Positions 9,289 through 17,033 of a DNA stretch of 64,000 nucleotides are shown here, one piece after another. The stretch is from NCBI GenBank assembly GCA_963745955.1, contig CAVUZI010000011.1:868001-932000 (forward strand), written 5' to 3'. How positions within the stretch are numbered: position 1 is the stretch's first letter; every line of letters begins with the position of its first letter. Under the pieces are notes generated by a model, which saw only the letters and a program-made list of their open reading frames with translations, ran no database searches and had not been told where the DNA came from. Origin of the DNA: Bog-756 sp963745955. Lineage in GTDB: Bacteria > Actinomycetota > Acidimicrobiia > Acidimicrobiales > RAAP-2. A program made the translations under genes and the position numbers.

Positions 9289-10647
9289 ATGGACAACAAC
9301 CGCACCGCCGGCGGTTGGGCCGAGGGACTCGATTTCGTCCCGGACCCCGCCGCAAAGAGACACGCGCTCGAGCAGTTCGCCACCTACCTGAACCCCCAGA
9401 AGGTCCGGGTGATGCGTGCCGCCGGGCTCGACATCATCGAGGCGCAGCGGTCCGGTCCCTGGGTCTGGGACCTCGACGGCCGCCGGTTCCTCGACTGCTT
9501 CACCTCGGCGGGCTCGTTCAACGTGGGCCGGCGCAATCCCCGCATCGTGGCCGCCGCCCACGCTGCCATCGACCGGCTCGATCACGGCAACTTTCTCCTC
9601 TGCTCGAGAGAGAAGGCCGAGCTGGCGGCCAAGCTGGCAGAGATCACCCCTGGGGAGCTCGCCTGCACCATGTTCGGCACAGGCGGGGGCGAAGCCGTCG
9701 ACTTCGCAATCAAGGTGGCACGGGGCTCGACGGGCCGGCCCCGCATCGTCTCGTCGGTCAACGGCTACCACGGCCATACCGGGTTCGCCCTGTCGGCCGC
9801 CGGCCGGGGGGCCTTCCGCCAGCCCTTCGAGCCGCTGATGCCCGAGTTCGCCCAGGTGCCTTTCGGGGACACCGTCGCCATGGCAGCTGCGGTCGACGAG
9901 CAGACGGCGGCCGTGCTCCTCGAGCCGATCCAGGGCGAGGGCGGGATCGTGATGCCGCCACCGGGCTACCTGGCTGCGGTGCGCGCCATCTGCGACCGGG
10001 CCGGGGCCCTCCTGATCCTCGACGAGATCCAGACCGGCCTGGGCCGGACCGGGCGCTGGTGGGCCGGTGAGCACTTCGACGTGGTCCCCGACATCATGAC
10101 CATCGCCAAGTCCCTGGGCGGGTCGCTCGTGCCCATCTCGGCCACCGTGTTCACCGAGGAGGTCCGGGAGTTCATGATCCCCAACCCCTTCATCCACCTG
10201 TCGACGTTCGGGGGCTCGGACGTCGCATGTGCGGTGGCCCTCGAGGTGATCGCCGTCATCGAGGAGACCGACCTGGTGGCCCACGCCGCCGCCATGGGGG
10301 AGCGGCTCTTCACCGGACTCGACTCGATCGCCGACGCCCATCCAGGGGTGATCTCCGAGGTGCGGGGCATCGGCCTCATGGCTGGTGTCGAGTACGTCGA
10401 GGACTCCATGGGGCCGCGCATGTCCTACCACCTGGCCAGCCACGGCGTCCTCGCCGTCTACAGCGGCAACCAGCCAGCGGTCATGCGTCTCATGCCCTCG
10501 CTGGTGGTGGAGGAGGCCGAAGTGGACTTCCTCCTCGAGGCGCTCGACGCTGCCATCGCCGATCTCGAGTCGGGGGCGGGGCCCGAGGAGACCGCACCGA
10601 AGCGGCCACGCCGCCGGCCGGCACGGCCGGCCGCGACCGCGAGCTGA
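9289..10647 (+). CDS. Class III PLP-dependent aminotransferase
   Basis: A 452-residue fold-type I aminotransferase of the ornithine/putrescine/gamma-aminobutyrate type. PLP-binding residues are present: the Asp of LILDEIQTG (about 245) and the Schiff-base lysine in TIAKSLGGS (274); FGTGGGEAV supplies the phosphate loop. It would move an omega-amino group to a keto acid. A GGAGGT element sits just before ATG 9289. The C-terminus ends in a Pro/Arg/Lys/Ala-rich tail of about 25 residues that is not part of the fold. It is followed closely by the SCP2 protein and a permease on the same strand, suggesting one operon for uptake and use of an amine or amino acid. Confidence 0.9.
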   Translation: MDNNRTAGGWAEGLDFVPDPAAKRHALEQFATYLNPQKVRVMRAAGLDIIEAQRSGPWVWDLDGRRFLDCFTSAGSFNVGRRNPRIVAAAHAAIDRLDHGNFLLCSREKAELAAKLAEITPGELACTMFGTGGGEAVDFAIKVARGSTGRPRIVSSVNGYHGHTGFALSAAGRGAFRQPFEPLMPEFAQVPFGDTVAMAAAVDEQTAAVLLEPIQGEGGIVMPPPGYLAAVRAICDRAGALLILDEIQTGLGRTGRWWAGEHFDVVPDIMTIAKSLGGSLVPISATVFTEEVREFMIPNPFIHLSTFGGSDVACAVALEVIAVIEETDLVAHAAAMGERLFTGLDSIADAHPGVISEVRGIGLMAGVEYVEDSMGPRMSYHLASHGVLAVYSGNQPAVMRLMPSLVVEEAEVDFLLEALDAAIADLESGAGPEETAPKRPRRRPARPAATAS

Positions 10648-10655
10648 GGGGGGCC

Positions 10656-11015
10656 ATGGCGAACTGGGACGAACTTGCGGAGGCACTCGCCGACTACACG
10701 GTCAGCTGCAACGAGAACGCGCGCCTGCGCAAGATGCAGCGCGACTGGTCGCGGGTCCTGCACTTCATCTGCTCGGACACCGGCATCACCTTCTCGATGG
10801 AGGTGGACCACGGCGAGATCCTGTCCACCCCCGAGGGCCATGTGGGCACGCCGGACATCGTGGTCACGACCGAGTCGGAGACGTTCTGCGACATGTTCTG
10901 GGGTGACCTCAACCCGGTACAGAAGTACCTGCGGGGGGAGATCAAGGTGAAGGGTTCCCAGGAGGACGTCATGCGCCTGGACGCCATCAGCTACGTGATC
11001 TGGCCCGACTCCTGA
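10656..11015 (+). CDS. SCP2 sterol-transfer-family protein
   Basis: A 119-residue single-domain protein with the SCP2 pattern: an FSMEVDHGEI strand region, TPDIVVTTES and a C-terminal GEIKVKGSQEDVMRL segment. SCP2 domains bind sterols or other hydrophobic molecules in the cytosol. A G-rich ribosome site (GAGGGGGG) precedes ATG 10656, eight bases after the aminotransferase stop. Its stop codon overlaps the first copy of a 14-bp tandem duplication that separates it from the permease start. The ligand is unknown. Confidence 0.82.
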   Translation: MANWDELAEALADYTVSCNENARLRKMQRDWSRVLHFICSDTGITFSMEVDHGEILSTPEGHVGTPDIVVTTESETFCDMFWGDLNPVQKYLRGEIKVKGSQEDVMRLDAISYVIWPDS

Positions 11016-11031
11016 TGCCCGACTCCTGATG
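11004..11031. repeat. Exact 14-bp tandem duplication at a stop/start junction
   Basis: CCCGACTCCTGATG occurs twice without a gap (11004-11017 and 11018-11031). Each copy carries TGATG, an overlapping stop-start pair. Only the second ATG (11029) opens the permease; the first ATG (11015) reads three codons and stops. The ancestral arrangement was probably a one-base stop/start overlap. Confidence 0.9.
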
Positions 11032-12546
11032 CCCAGCGCCGAACCGGCGCAACCGGTTGCCCAGGCCCTGCGCCGCTCGGTCGGGACGGCGACGGCCACC
11101 GCCACCTCGGCCGGCCTCGCCTTCGCCGCCATCGACTACCTGGGCGTCGTGTCGGTGCTCGCCTACGCTCCCGGGGCCACCGCGGCCGTGGCCATCCTCG
11201 TCGGCGGTCTCATCGTCCTGCTGGTATCGGGGATCTTCTCCGAGCTGAACGGGCTGTATCCGACAGCGGCAGGGATCCGGCTGTATCTCGGTCGGGCCGT
11301 GGGCCTGCGCACCTCGCTGTCGGTCACCTTCACCTACATGATCACGGTGGTGCTGGTCATCGCGGCCGATGCATTTCTGATCGGGGCCGCTGTCCGCCAC
11401 GTGCTCCACGAGCCCGCGGTGCTGGCCTACGTGTGGATCGCCGTCCTGCTCGGCGTGGCGCTCGCCGCCAACCTCCTTGGCGTGCGCCTCGCCGGCTGGG
11501 TGCAGACCGTCGTGACCTACACCGTGCTCACCGGCACGGTGGTGCTGTCGGTGATCGCCCTTTTCCACGTTGGAAGCACCTTCCACCACCCGCTGAACCT
11601 CTTCGGCCAGGGCAGCTTCTCGGGCGTCCAGGCCATCGCCTTCGCGCTCTTTCTCTACGCCGCCTTCGAGTGGGTGACCACCACCGCCGAGGAGGCGAGG
11701 GGCCCCCGGGTCATCACCCGGGCCCTTTTCATCGCCCCGGTGCTGATCTGGATCACCTCCACGCTGTTCGCCCTGGCCCTGAGCCACCTGGTGCCCTACT
11801 CCAGCCTCCACGGCAGCGCCTACCCCCAGCTGCTCCTTGGGCAGGCCACCCTCGGGACGGTAGGGGAGGTCTGGATGCTCGGGCTGACCGTGCTGACCGC
11901 CCTGAACACCTTCAACGGGGGCTTCCTGGTCGCATCGCGCTTCATCTACGCCGCCGCCCGGGAGGGCAACCTCCCCCGCCAGTTCGCCTGGCTCAACCTG
12001 CAGGCCGTCCCGTGGCTGGCCGTGACCACGCTGGCCGCGGTCGCCGCCGTCGTCGCAGCCGTCGTCTTCGCTACGGGCCAGTGGCTGCTGCTGGTCGCCG
12101 TCGGCGCCGCCCTCGAGTCGGGCATCTACGCCATCGCCGCCCTGTGCCTGGTCGTCCTGAGGCGGCGCGAGACACGCGAGCGCCCATTCACGCTCATCGC
12201 CGGAAAGCCGCTGGCGGTGTTGGGCATCGTGATCTTCACCATCTTGTTCTTCGCCACCGGGTTCTCCGACCCGAAGAACGCCCGGCACTTCTCGGTCGCC
12301 CCTATCGGCGTGATCGCTGTGCTGGCCGCCCTTTCCACCGGCTACGTGCTGATCTTCGTGCCCAAGCTTCGGGCGGCGGCCGCAGCCCGGCAGGCGACCG
12401 CCCGTCCCCGTCGCCGACCCCCTCGACCCGACGGCGGGTCGGCCACGCCGGCCGCCCCGACCGCCGCTCCCGATGGCACGGAAGGTCCCGCCGGACAGGC
12501 CGCGCCGGTGGAGGCAGCGGTCCCCCCGATTCCGGCCGAATCCTGA
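11029..12546 (+). CDS. APC-superfamily amino acid/amine permease
   Basis: A 505-residue integral membrane protein with about 12 hydrophobic segments from residue 20 to 445, fitting the amino acid-polyamine-organocation family. Typical features are the early GLAFAAIDYLGVVSVLAYAPG segment, the acidic TTAEEARGPR cytoplasmic loop and the FNGGFLVASRFIYAAAREG block. About 60 C-terminal residues are a Pro/Arg/Ala-rich cytoplasmic tail. It probably imports the substrate of the upstream aminotransferase. Translation was probably once coupled to the SCP2 gene through an overlapping stop/start that a 14-bp duplication has now separated. Confidence 0.88.
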   Translation: MPSAEPAQPVAQALRRSVGTATATATSAGLAFAAIDYLGVVSVLAYAPGATAAVAILVGGLIVLLVSGIFSELNGLYPTAAGIRLYLGRAVGLRTSLSVTFTYMITVVLVIAADAFLIGAAVRHVLHEPAVLAYVWIAVLLGVALAANLLGVRLAGWVQTVVTYTVLTGTVVLSVIALFHVGSTFHHPLNLFGQGSFSGVQAIAFALFLYAAFEWVTTTAEEARGPRVITRALFIAPVLIWITSTLFALALSHLVPYSSLHGSAYPQLLLGQATLGTVGEVWMLGLTVLTALNTFNGGFLVASRFIYAAAREGNLPRQFAWLNLQAVPWLAVTTLAAVAAVVAAVVFATGQWLLLVAVGAALESGIYAIAALCLVVLRRRETRERPFTLIAGKPLAVLGIVIFTILFFATGFSDPKNARHFSVAPIGVIAVLAALSTGYVLIFVPKLRAAAAARQATARPRRRPPRPDGGSATPAAPTAAPDGTEGPAGQAAPVEAAVPPIPAES

Positions 12547-12873
12547 GATCCCACCGGCCCTAGGTCAGGGATACGAATTCGAGCGATGTGCTACCCGCGA
12601 TTCGGCAACGACTCGCCACAGCCGCAGTCGGTCGTTCTCAGCGTGCAAAGCTGAGCCGCTTGCTAGAAGGACCTACCTCTGCTCCGCTGGCTGAGGGAAC
12701 ACCGGCGGCTCGAGCCTTGCGAACTCAGCCCCAACATTTCTCGCATTTCCGGAGCGACCCGCCCAAGCCACCGGCCCAATCCTCCAATGCCGAGAGGGGT
12801 TGGCGAACAGACTTTCGCGTAGTCCTCGGTCGTCAACGGTGCCTGATCTCCGTTGATCGCTCTCTGAGAGGCT
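12547..12873. other. Intergenic stretch, nothing recognised
   Basis: About 330 bp between the permease and a convergent small gene. No conserved reading frame, tRNA or clear hairpin terminator was found. Confidence 0.5.
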
Positions 12874-13140
12874 TCAGGCTTTCTTATCCGGCTCGCCCAC
12901 AGCGTCCTGGCTGGCCTTCACAAGCCTCTCTGCAAGCTGGGTTGACGTGCCGACAAGCTGCTCGGTCATTTTGAACGCCGAATCGATGATCTTCTGGCGT
13001 GGGCCGCCATCTGCACTCACGTCGGGGAACACACCATTCACGGTGTCCAGGAACTTCCGCACCGATTCAAGTGCCGTCTCACTGGCATCATGAAACGACC
13101 CGATGATGCGATCAGCACTGCTGGTTTCTGTGGTGGACAT
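12874..13140 (-). CDS. Small phasin-like helical protein
   Basis: An 88-residue protein predicted to be almost wholly amphipathic helix, with the segment ESVRKFLDTVNGVFPDV and a long C-terminal helix ending in acidic and lysine residues. Length and composition recall actinobacterial phasin-like or MCE-associated helical proteins, but there is no defining motif. ATG 13140 is favoured because GAGAAGGAGGAC lies just upstream; an in-frame start at 13200 would add about 20 poorly conserved residues. Function unknown. Confidence 0.6.
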   Translation of the reverse strand: MSTTETSSADRIIGSFHDASETALESVRKFLDTVNGVFPDVSADGGPRQKIIDSAFKMTEQLVGTSTQLAERLVKASQDAVGEPDKKA

Positions 13141-13274
13141 GCTGTCCTCCTTCTCCTGGCCCTCGATTCGCCCAAGTGTGGCTACTGCCACTGTCCCCAC
13201 AGGTACAAGGCCAGGAATAGAGTCCTTTGGCAGGTTCTCATCAATAGAGTCGGTTGGCGGTGTGACATCCTGGG

Positions 13275-13661
13275 ATGATGACCTACGACCATGTCATTTC
13301 CGATGTCGTCCAGGTCGTCGAAGCGACCGGTGCGGCAATCATGGTCGTTGGCGGAGCTTGGGCGCTGTTCGACTACGCCATTTCGATGGTCCAGCCGGGG
13401 AGCCGACCTGACGCCTACCGGCAGCTTCGCCAACGACTCGGCCAGGTGATTCTCCTGGGTCTTGAGGTCCTGATCGTCGGTGACATCGTACGAACGATCA
13501 TCGTCGACCCAACCTTCCAGAGTGTGACCGTCCTCGGGCTGATCGTCGTCATCAGGATCGTCCTCAGCTTCAGTCTGGAAGTCGAGATCGATGGGGTCTG
13601 GCCTTGGAGTCGCTGGCGCCTTGAGCTCAACGAGGGCCACAAGGAGCCACCGACAGGTTGA
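13275..13661 (+). CDS. DUF1622 membrane protein
   Basis: A 128-residue inner-membrane protein with three hydrophobic segments (about 10-35, 55-78 and 85-105) and the family's characteristic end, VVIRIVLSFSLEVEIDG. This matches DUF1622, whose role is unknown. Two adjacent ATG codons (13275, 13278) can start it. It stands alone, divergent from the helical protein, just before the accessory region begins. Confidence 0.8.
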   Translation: MMTYDHVISDVVQVVEATGAAIMVVGGAWALFDYAISMVQPGSRPDAYRQLRQRLGQVILLGLEVLIVGDIVRTIIVDPTFQSVTVLGLIVVIRIVLSFSLEVEIDGVWPWSRWRLELNEGHKEPPTG

Positions 13662-13757
13662 AGACCGGAACGGCATGTCAGAGGCGACCCCGCCAATTAC
13701 CTTGCGACTTCTAAATTTAAGTCCTGGATCCTGCACGACGACAAGGGCACTCAGATA

Positions 13758-14132
13758 TCAGACGGTGAACTGCGCCTCGATCTCCTTCATGTCGAAGTAA
13801 TCCCGCCAGTTGGTGATTTTGCCACCTTGATTAACCTCAAAGACCCCTACGGAATGGATGATGTCCTTACCCGCCGTGTGCACTGTGTCCATGCGTTCCG
13901 TGAAGACAGAGTCACCCACCACGGCTGTGTTGAGAAGCTCACAACTAAAGCCAGTCCACATTGAACGCTGGCGTTCAAACTCTGAGCTAATCGCCTCGAT
14001 TCCTTGCAGGGGCTCATGTCACGCATTTACACGGTAGATGGCATCCGGGCTCAGACAGCTAAGGCTCTCTTGGACACCGAGCTTCCATGAGCCCATAAAC
14101 GAACGTACGACAACCTCCCTGCTGTCTGTCAC
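13758..14132 (-). pseudogene. SnoaL/limonene-epoxide-hydrolase-like gene with an in-frame stop
   Basis: Read from GTG 14132 the frame gives a 124-residue protein of normal length for the SnoaL-like limonene-1,2-epoxide hydrolase family, but it is interrupted by TGA at 14019-14021 (codon 38). The context before the stop is YRVNA and after it HEPLQGIEAI, joining into a typical family sequence; the stop probably replaces a tryptophan TGG. The C-terminal half keeps the conserved VGVFEVNQGGKITNWRDYFD. Translation could restart at ATG 13961, leaving 67 residues and half the fold. Upstream AAGGA supports the GTG start. It may be a true nonsense mutation or a sequence error. Confidence 0.75.
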
Positions 14133-14179
14133 AGATCCTTCTTAAGACGGGGACTGGGATATGTGGTCCGGTACATCAT

Positions 14180-14350
14180 CTACGACGCTTTGAGCCGGGT
14201 ATCATCCAACTCGAATCCGCAGACCCAACATTGCTTGACCCACCGGTCAGCAGCGCCCCTGCTTCCCGCTATGGCAGGCCGCAAGACATCTTCGGTGCTT
14301 CCGATCGAGCCGCACTTAGGGCAAGCGACGGAATCCTGCTGCTTGCTCAT
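14180..14350 (-). CDS. 56-residue zinc-ribbon protein
   Basis: A short reading frame from ATG 14350 encodes a protein with two cysteine pairs, CPKC near residue 10 and CWVC near 43, the arrangement of a rubredoxin-like or transcription-type zinc ribbon. It begins MSKQQDSVACPKCGS and ends soon after the second knuckle (GFELDDTRL). GGGGGTG precedes the start at suitable distance. It lies just upstream of the damaged SnoaL-like gene on the same strand. Function is unknown; such ribbons often bind nucleic acid or act as small accessory subunits. Confidence 0.7.
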   Translation of the reverse strand: MSKQQDSVACPKCGSIGSTEDVLRPAIAGSRGAADRWVKQCWVCGFELDDTRLKAS

Positions 14351-14413
14351 CTCGTCACCCCCAAATTCTGCTGTCCCTCTGTTTTCGACTGTGGACCTGC
14401 CGTTTCAGCCGGT

Positions 14414-14632
14414 CTAGAGGCTTAGGACCCTAAAAGTAGATAGGCAGACCCAGCCCCCGGGCGCTCGGTTGCAACCACTCCGATGCTGGACCACGAATCC
14501 ATACCTCCGGTCCCGGACCGCCTGGCATGCCGTGCGACGGTCTCCCGCATTCTGAAGACCGAATACGACCGTGCGGGTCTCCTGAATAATTTCGTCGAGC
14601 AGTCCGATAGCGGCTTCGATTCCTTCAATCAC
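14414..14632 (-). pseudogene. Fragment of a DevS-like sensor histidine kinase
   Basis: The first 30 residues (EGIEAAIGLLDEIIQETRTV and the following VFGLQ) match the dimerisation helix of NarL/DevS-type kinases. The preceding part (AERVALILQRTLEHDSILK) is in another frame and ends at a stop where the two meet, so the copy is frameshifted. No ATP-binding domain remains; the rest reads into unrelated sequence. I treat it as a remnant left by rearrangement next to the left 135-bp repeat. Confidence 0.45.
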
Positions 14633-14681
14633 TTCAGGATCGAGTCGTGTTCGAGCGTGCGTTGCAAGATCAGCGCAACTC

Positions 14682-14816
14682 GTTCAGCCAAAGGCACGAA
14701 GTCCACTCCATCCGTGCAAGGTCGCTCTCGATGCAACAGACCCGTCGCGTTCAACGCAACAGTGCCCGGGGCGCTCAGGTCTGGCTGTGCTCGGCCAGCC
14801 AGCCCTTGTAGAAGGC
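14682..14816. repeat. Left copy of a 135-bp direct repeat
   Basis: About 90% identical, in the same orientation, to 27289-27422. The best part is the run from GGTCGCTCTCGATGCAACAG through the AGCCAGCCCTTGTAGAAGGC end. In the right-hand copy the last 42 bp are the 3' end of the DUF2505 gene, so this copy is a detached piece of that gene's end plus downstream DNA. Homology stops abruptly at both sides. Confidence 0.9.
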
Positions 14817-15148
14817 CAATCATCCAACCTTTAGGGCCTGAAGATTGAGCGCTTTCAGCTGGCCCGGCTGAGGATCTTGGGACACGTTTGCTAGTTCGCC
14901 AGCTGAAGGCAAGCTCCACACCAGAGATGTCCACTCCTGGCTCCACGGGCCAGCGCCTTCGCCGAGCGCTTCGTCGGAACAGTGCGTCGTGGTCGTCGCC
15001 ATCTGGAGCATGTGCTGGCCGACTGCGTCGCCCACTCATCCATGAATATCGCCTGGGGCGTGACATGGATGAGGTTCTTGGCACCCTCAGGGTCAAGAGC
15101 TGGTCGTCAACATCCAGTGGCTGCCTGGGGACGGCACGAGGTATCAAC
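14817..15148. other. Non-coding rearranged segment with an IS-end-like motif
   Basis: No gene was recognised between the 135-bp repeat and the insertion sequence. At 15069-15089 it contains GATGAGGTTCTTGGCACCCT, a variant of the IS-tip repeat found at several other places in the window. Confidence 0.5.
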
Positions 15149-15151
15149 TAA

Positions 15152-16405
15152 GGGCTCACCGATTGACTGATTGCGCAATCGTGTAGTTCCAATCTCCGTG
15201 GAACTTGTGGAGCGTAAGGGGCACAGCAGCGAGTTCGGCGGCACTTACCTTGGTGCCGGTCTCGTAGTAGTTCACGTCTTCCTCGGCTCGGATCTTGAGT
15301 CCCTTGGCTGTCGTCGTGTTCGAGATCAGCTCGACGATGGTCCGATACGAGACGAGGGGGCGACAGCGCCAGTTCATGGAGATGAAGCTGAACATGCGGT
15401 GCTCGATCTTGTTCCACTTCGACGTTCCCGGTGGATAATGGCAGACGGTGATCTCGAGTCCGGTCTCTTTGGCCAACTTGGCCAGCTCGACCTTCCAGAG
15501 CTTGACCCGATAGCCGTTGGAACCACCGGCGTCGGCGGTGATCAAGAGCTTGGTGGCGTCAGGGAACCGGGGCTTTCCCATGGAGTACCACCAGCGCCGG
15601 ATGGCTTCGACCGCGAAGGACGCCGTGTCGGCCGTGTCGCCGACCGAGACCCAGCCCTCGTCATGGGCCAGGTCGTAGACCCCGTAGGGGACGGCCCGGC
15701 CCAGTTCCTTGTCGACGAAGTCATGGGTCTTGGTGCGGGTCGGCTCGCCGGCGGGGTGGAGCTCGCTTCCGCCGTTGGAGAACTCGCCCACCAGCTCTTT
15801 CTTCTTGGTGTCCACGGAGATCACCGGTTGATCCTGCTTCATGAACCGGCCGATCTGTTTGTTGAGGTAGACGAACTGGAGGTCTCGATCGGGATGGGCG
15901 CTGCCCTCCTTCTGCTTGGAGGGAGCCTGGAGCGAGTAGCCGAGCGACTTGAGGATCCGCCCGACCGTGTCATCGGTGATCTTGTAGCCCTGGCGCACCA
16001 ACTCGGTGGCCAGCTTGCCCGTCGACTTCGACGTCCAGCGCATGTACGACATCGGATTTCCCCGAGTCTCGGGATGGACCAGCTCATCGAGGGCTTCTGC
16101 CAGTCCGGGCTGCTTGTCCTCAGACTTGATGTCACCACCACCGGGCGCCCGCTGCCGATCCGAGGGCTCTATCCCTTCGCCCACTTCGCGTTCTGCCTTG
16201 ATCACCGTGTTGCGGCTCATGCCCGAGCACTCGGCCACCGCTGTCTTGCCACCGCGTCCGAGCGCCTCGGCCATGGCGCCGGCCACCACCCGGCGTTGGA
16301 GTTCGTTCAGATGAGGCTGAACCACCTCGAAGAATCGCGCGAGCTCATCTCGACTGGCCTCCACCAGACCATCTTACATCGCGCGTCTTAACTATCGGGG
16401 GACCC
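15152..16405 (-). mobile_element. ISAzo13-type insertion sequence, apparently complete
   Basis: A 1254-bp element with one transposase gene. Its ends read GGGCTCACCGAT (left) and, on the other strand, GGGTCCCCCGAT (right), imperfect terminal inverted repeats. TAA lies immediately outside both ends (15149-15151 and 16406-16408), consistent with a 3-bp target duplication. The transposase stop is only a few bases inside the left end. Confidence 0.75.
15156..16364 (-). CDS. ISAzo13-family transposase
   Basis: A 402-residue, uninterrupted DDE transposase. The N-terminal helix-turn-helix region (GGKTAVAECSGMSRNTV) is followed by the catalytic core with VISVDTKKKE (first Asp), LLITADAGGSN (second Asp) and WNKIEHRMFSFIS (Glu), in the order and spacing of the ISAzo13/Rhodopirellula-type family. 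The gene looks intact and could be active. Its ends and the flanking TAA duplication suggest a fairly recent insertion into already rearranged DNA. Confidence 0.92.
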   Translation of the reverse strand: MEASRDELARFFEVVQPHLNELQRRVVAGAMAEALGRGGKTAVAECSGMSRNTVIKAEREVGEGIEPSDRQRAPGGGDIKSEDKQPGLAEALDELVHPETRGNPMSYMRWTSKSTGKLATELVRQGYKITDDTVGRILKSLGYSLQAPSKQKEGSAHPDRDLQFVYLNKQIGRFMKQDQPVISVDTKKKELVGEFSNGGSELHPAGEPTRTKTHDFVDKELGRAVPYGVYDLAHDEGWVSVGDTADTASFAVEAIRRWWYSMGKPRFPDATKLLITADAGGSNGYRVKLWKVELAKLAKETGLEITVCHYPPGTSKWNKIEHRMFSFISMNWRCRPLVSYRTIVELISNTTTAKGLKIRAEEDVNYYETGTKVSAAELAAVPLTLHKFHGDWNYTIAQSVNR

Positions 16406-16575
16406 TAATCGTTCAATCCCAGTGCACACCAGGAAGCGGATCTGGCAGCCAGCCAAGCACAATGAAAGCGCCTCGTCGTCCTGCCGGAGTCGACTCGCCT
16501 GACTATCACGATTTTGAATTTTATCTGTAGCTCGTTAACTTGGCTCGGACTCAGACTCGATGTCGTCACCGCTTA

Positions 16576-16815
16576 TCAATGGACAACGCCAATGAGTACC
16601 ACCGCCAGGATCACAGCAACGGAAATGGCGATGATTGCCACAGTCCGCCAAACCTCAGATGCATGTTGCTCTGCCTGATACTTAGCGTTGGGTGGTGGCA
16701 CAGTCCATAATGCGCCCAACTCAGGTGATGCGATTGGAGATTGCTCAGGCGGGTACCAATGGCCGTCCAATGCCAACCACCAGCCTTCTGGTGGCCTTGC
16801 CGGTGCCTGGTCCAT
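16576..16815 (-). CDS. Small tail-anchored membrane protein with a DUF2510-like motif
   Basis: A 79-residue protein. The N-terminus has PPEGWWLALDGHWYPPE, the tryptophan/aromatic signature of DUF2510-like actinobacterial membrane proteins, and residues 56-78 form one transmembrane helix at the very C-terminus. The motif part should face the cytoplasm. Function unknown. It stands between the insertion sequence and an IS-tip repeat. Confidence 0.7.
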   Translation of the reverse strand: MDQAPARPPEGWWLALDGHWYPPEQSPIASPELGALWTVPPPNAKYQAEQHASEVWRTVAIIAISVAVILAVVLIGVVH

Positions 16816-16854
16816 TTCACATTCATCGGTTCAAAGTGTAGCTGGCTTGAACCA

Positions 16855-16880
16855 GTGGGTGCCAAGAACCTCATCCGGAT
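16855..16880. repeat. IS-tip repeat, solo copy
   Basis: GTGGGTGCCAAGAACCTCAT followed by CCGGA. The same tip is recognisable at 15069-15089, 19557-19620, 21506-21590, 25738-25823, 27227-27250 and 61293-61319. No transposase remains next to this copy. Confidence 0.6.
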
Positions 16881-17033
16881 ACTTCGACCTCGGACGCAGA
16901 ATCTGCCATCCTGAGAACCGTCGATCCTTCAAGGTCCAAACGACGCAGTGATCTCGGCCGCGAGGCGTGTGAAGACCTGCCTCTCCCGACCCTCTCGAGA
17001 TCACTGTATTCGGGTCCACTCACATTCAGCAGT

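Noticed and set aside
9004..10686. Open frame of 560 codons on the minus strand
   Set aside because: Antisense to the dioxygenase 3' end and the whole aminotransferase; His/Gly/Asp-rich composition is that of a high-GC shadow frame.
10987..12288. Open frame of 433 codons on the minus strand
   Set aside because: Antisense to the permease; low-complexity Gly/Asp/His/Gln composition, no family pattern.
14019..14021. TGA read as selenocysteine
   Set aside because: No hairpin suited to recoding was seen, and Trp is the natural residue at this place; nonsense mutation or error is simpler.
14629..15147. 172-codon minus-strand frame
   Set aside because: It crosses the 135-bp repeat and reads unconserved Arg/Pro-rich sequence; only its last 20 codons resemble a kinase helix.
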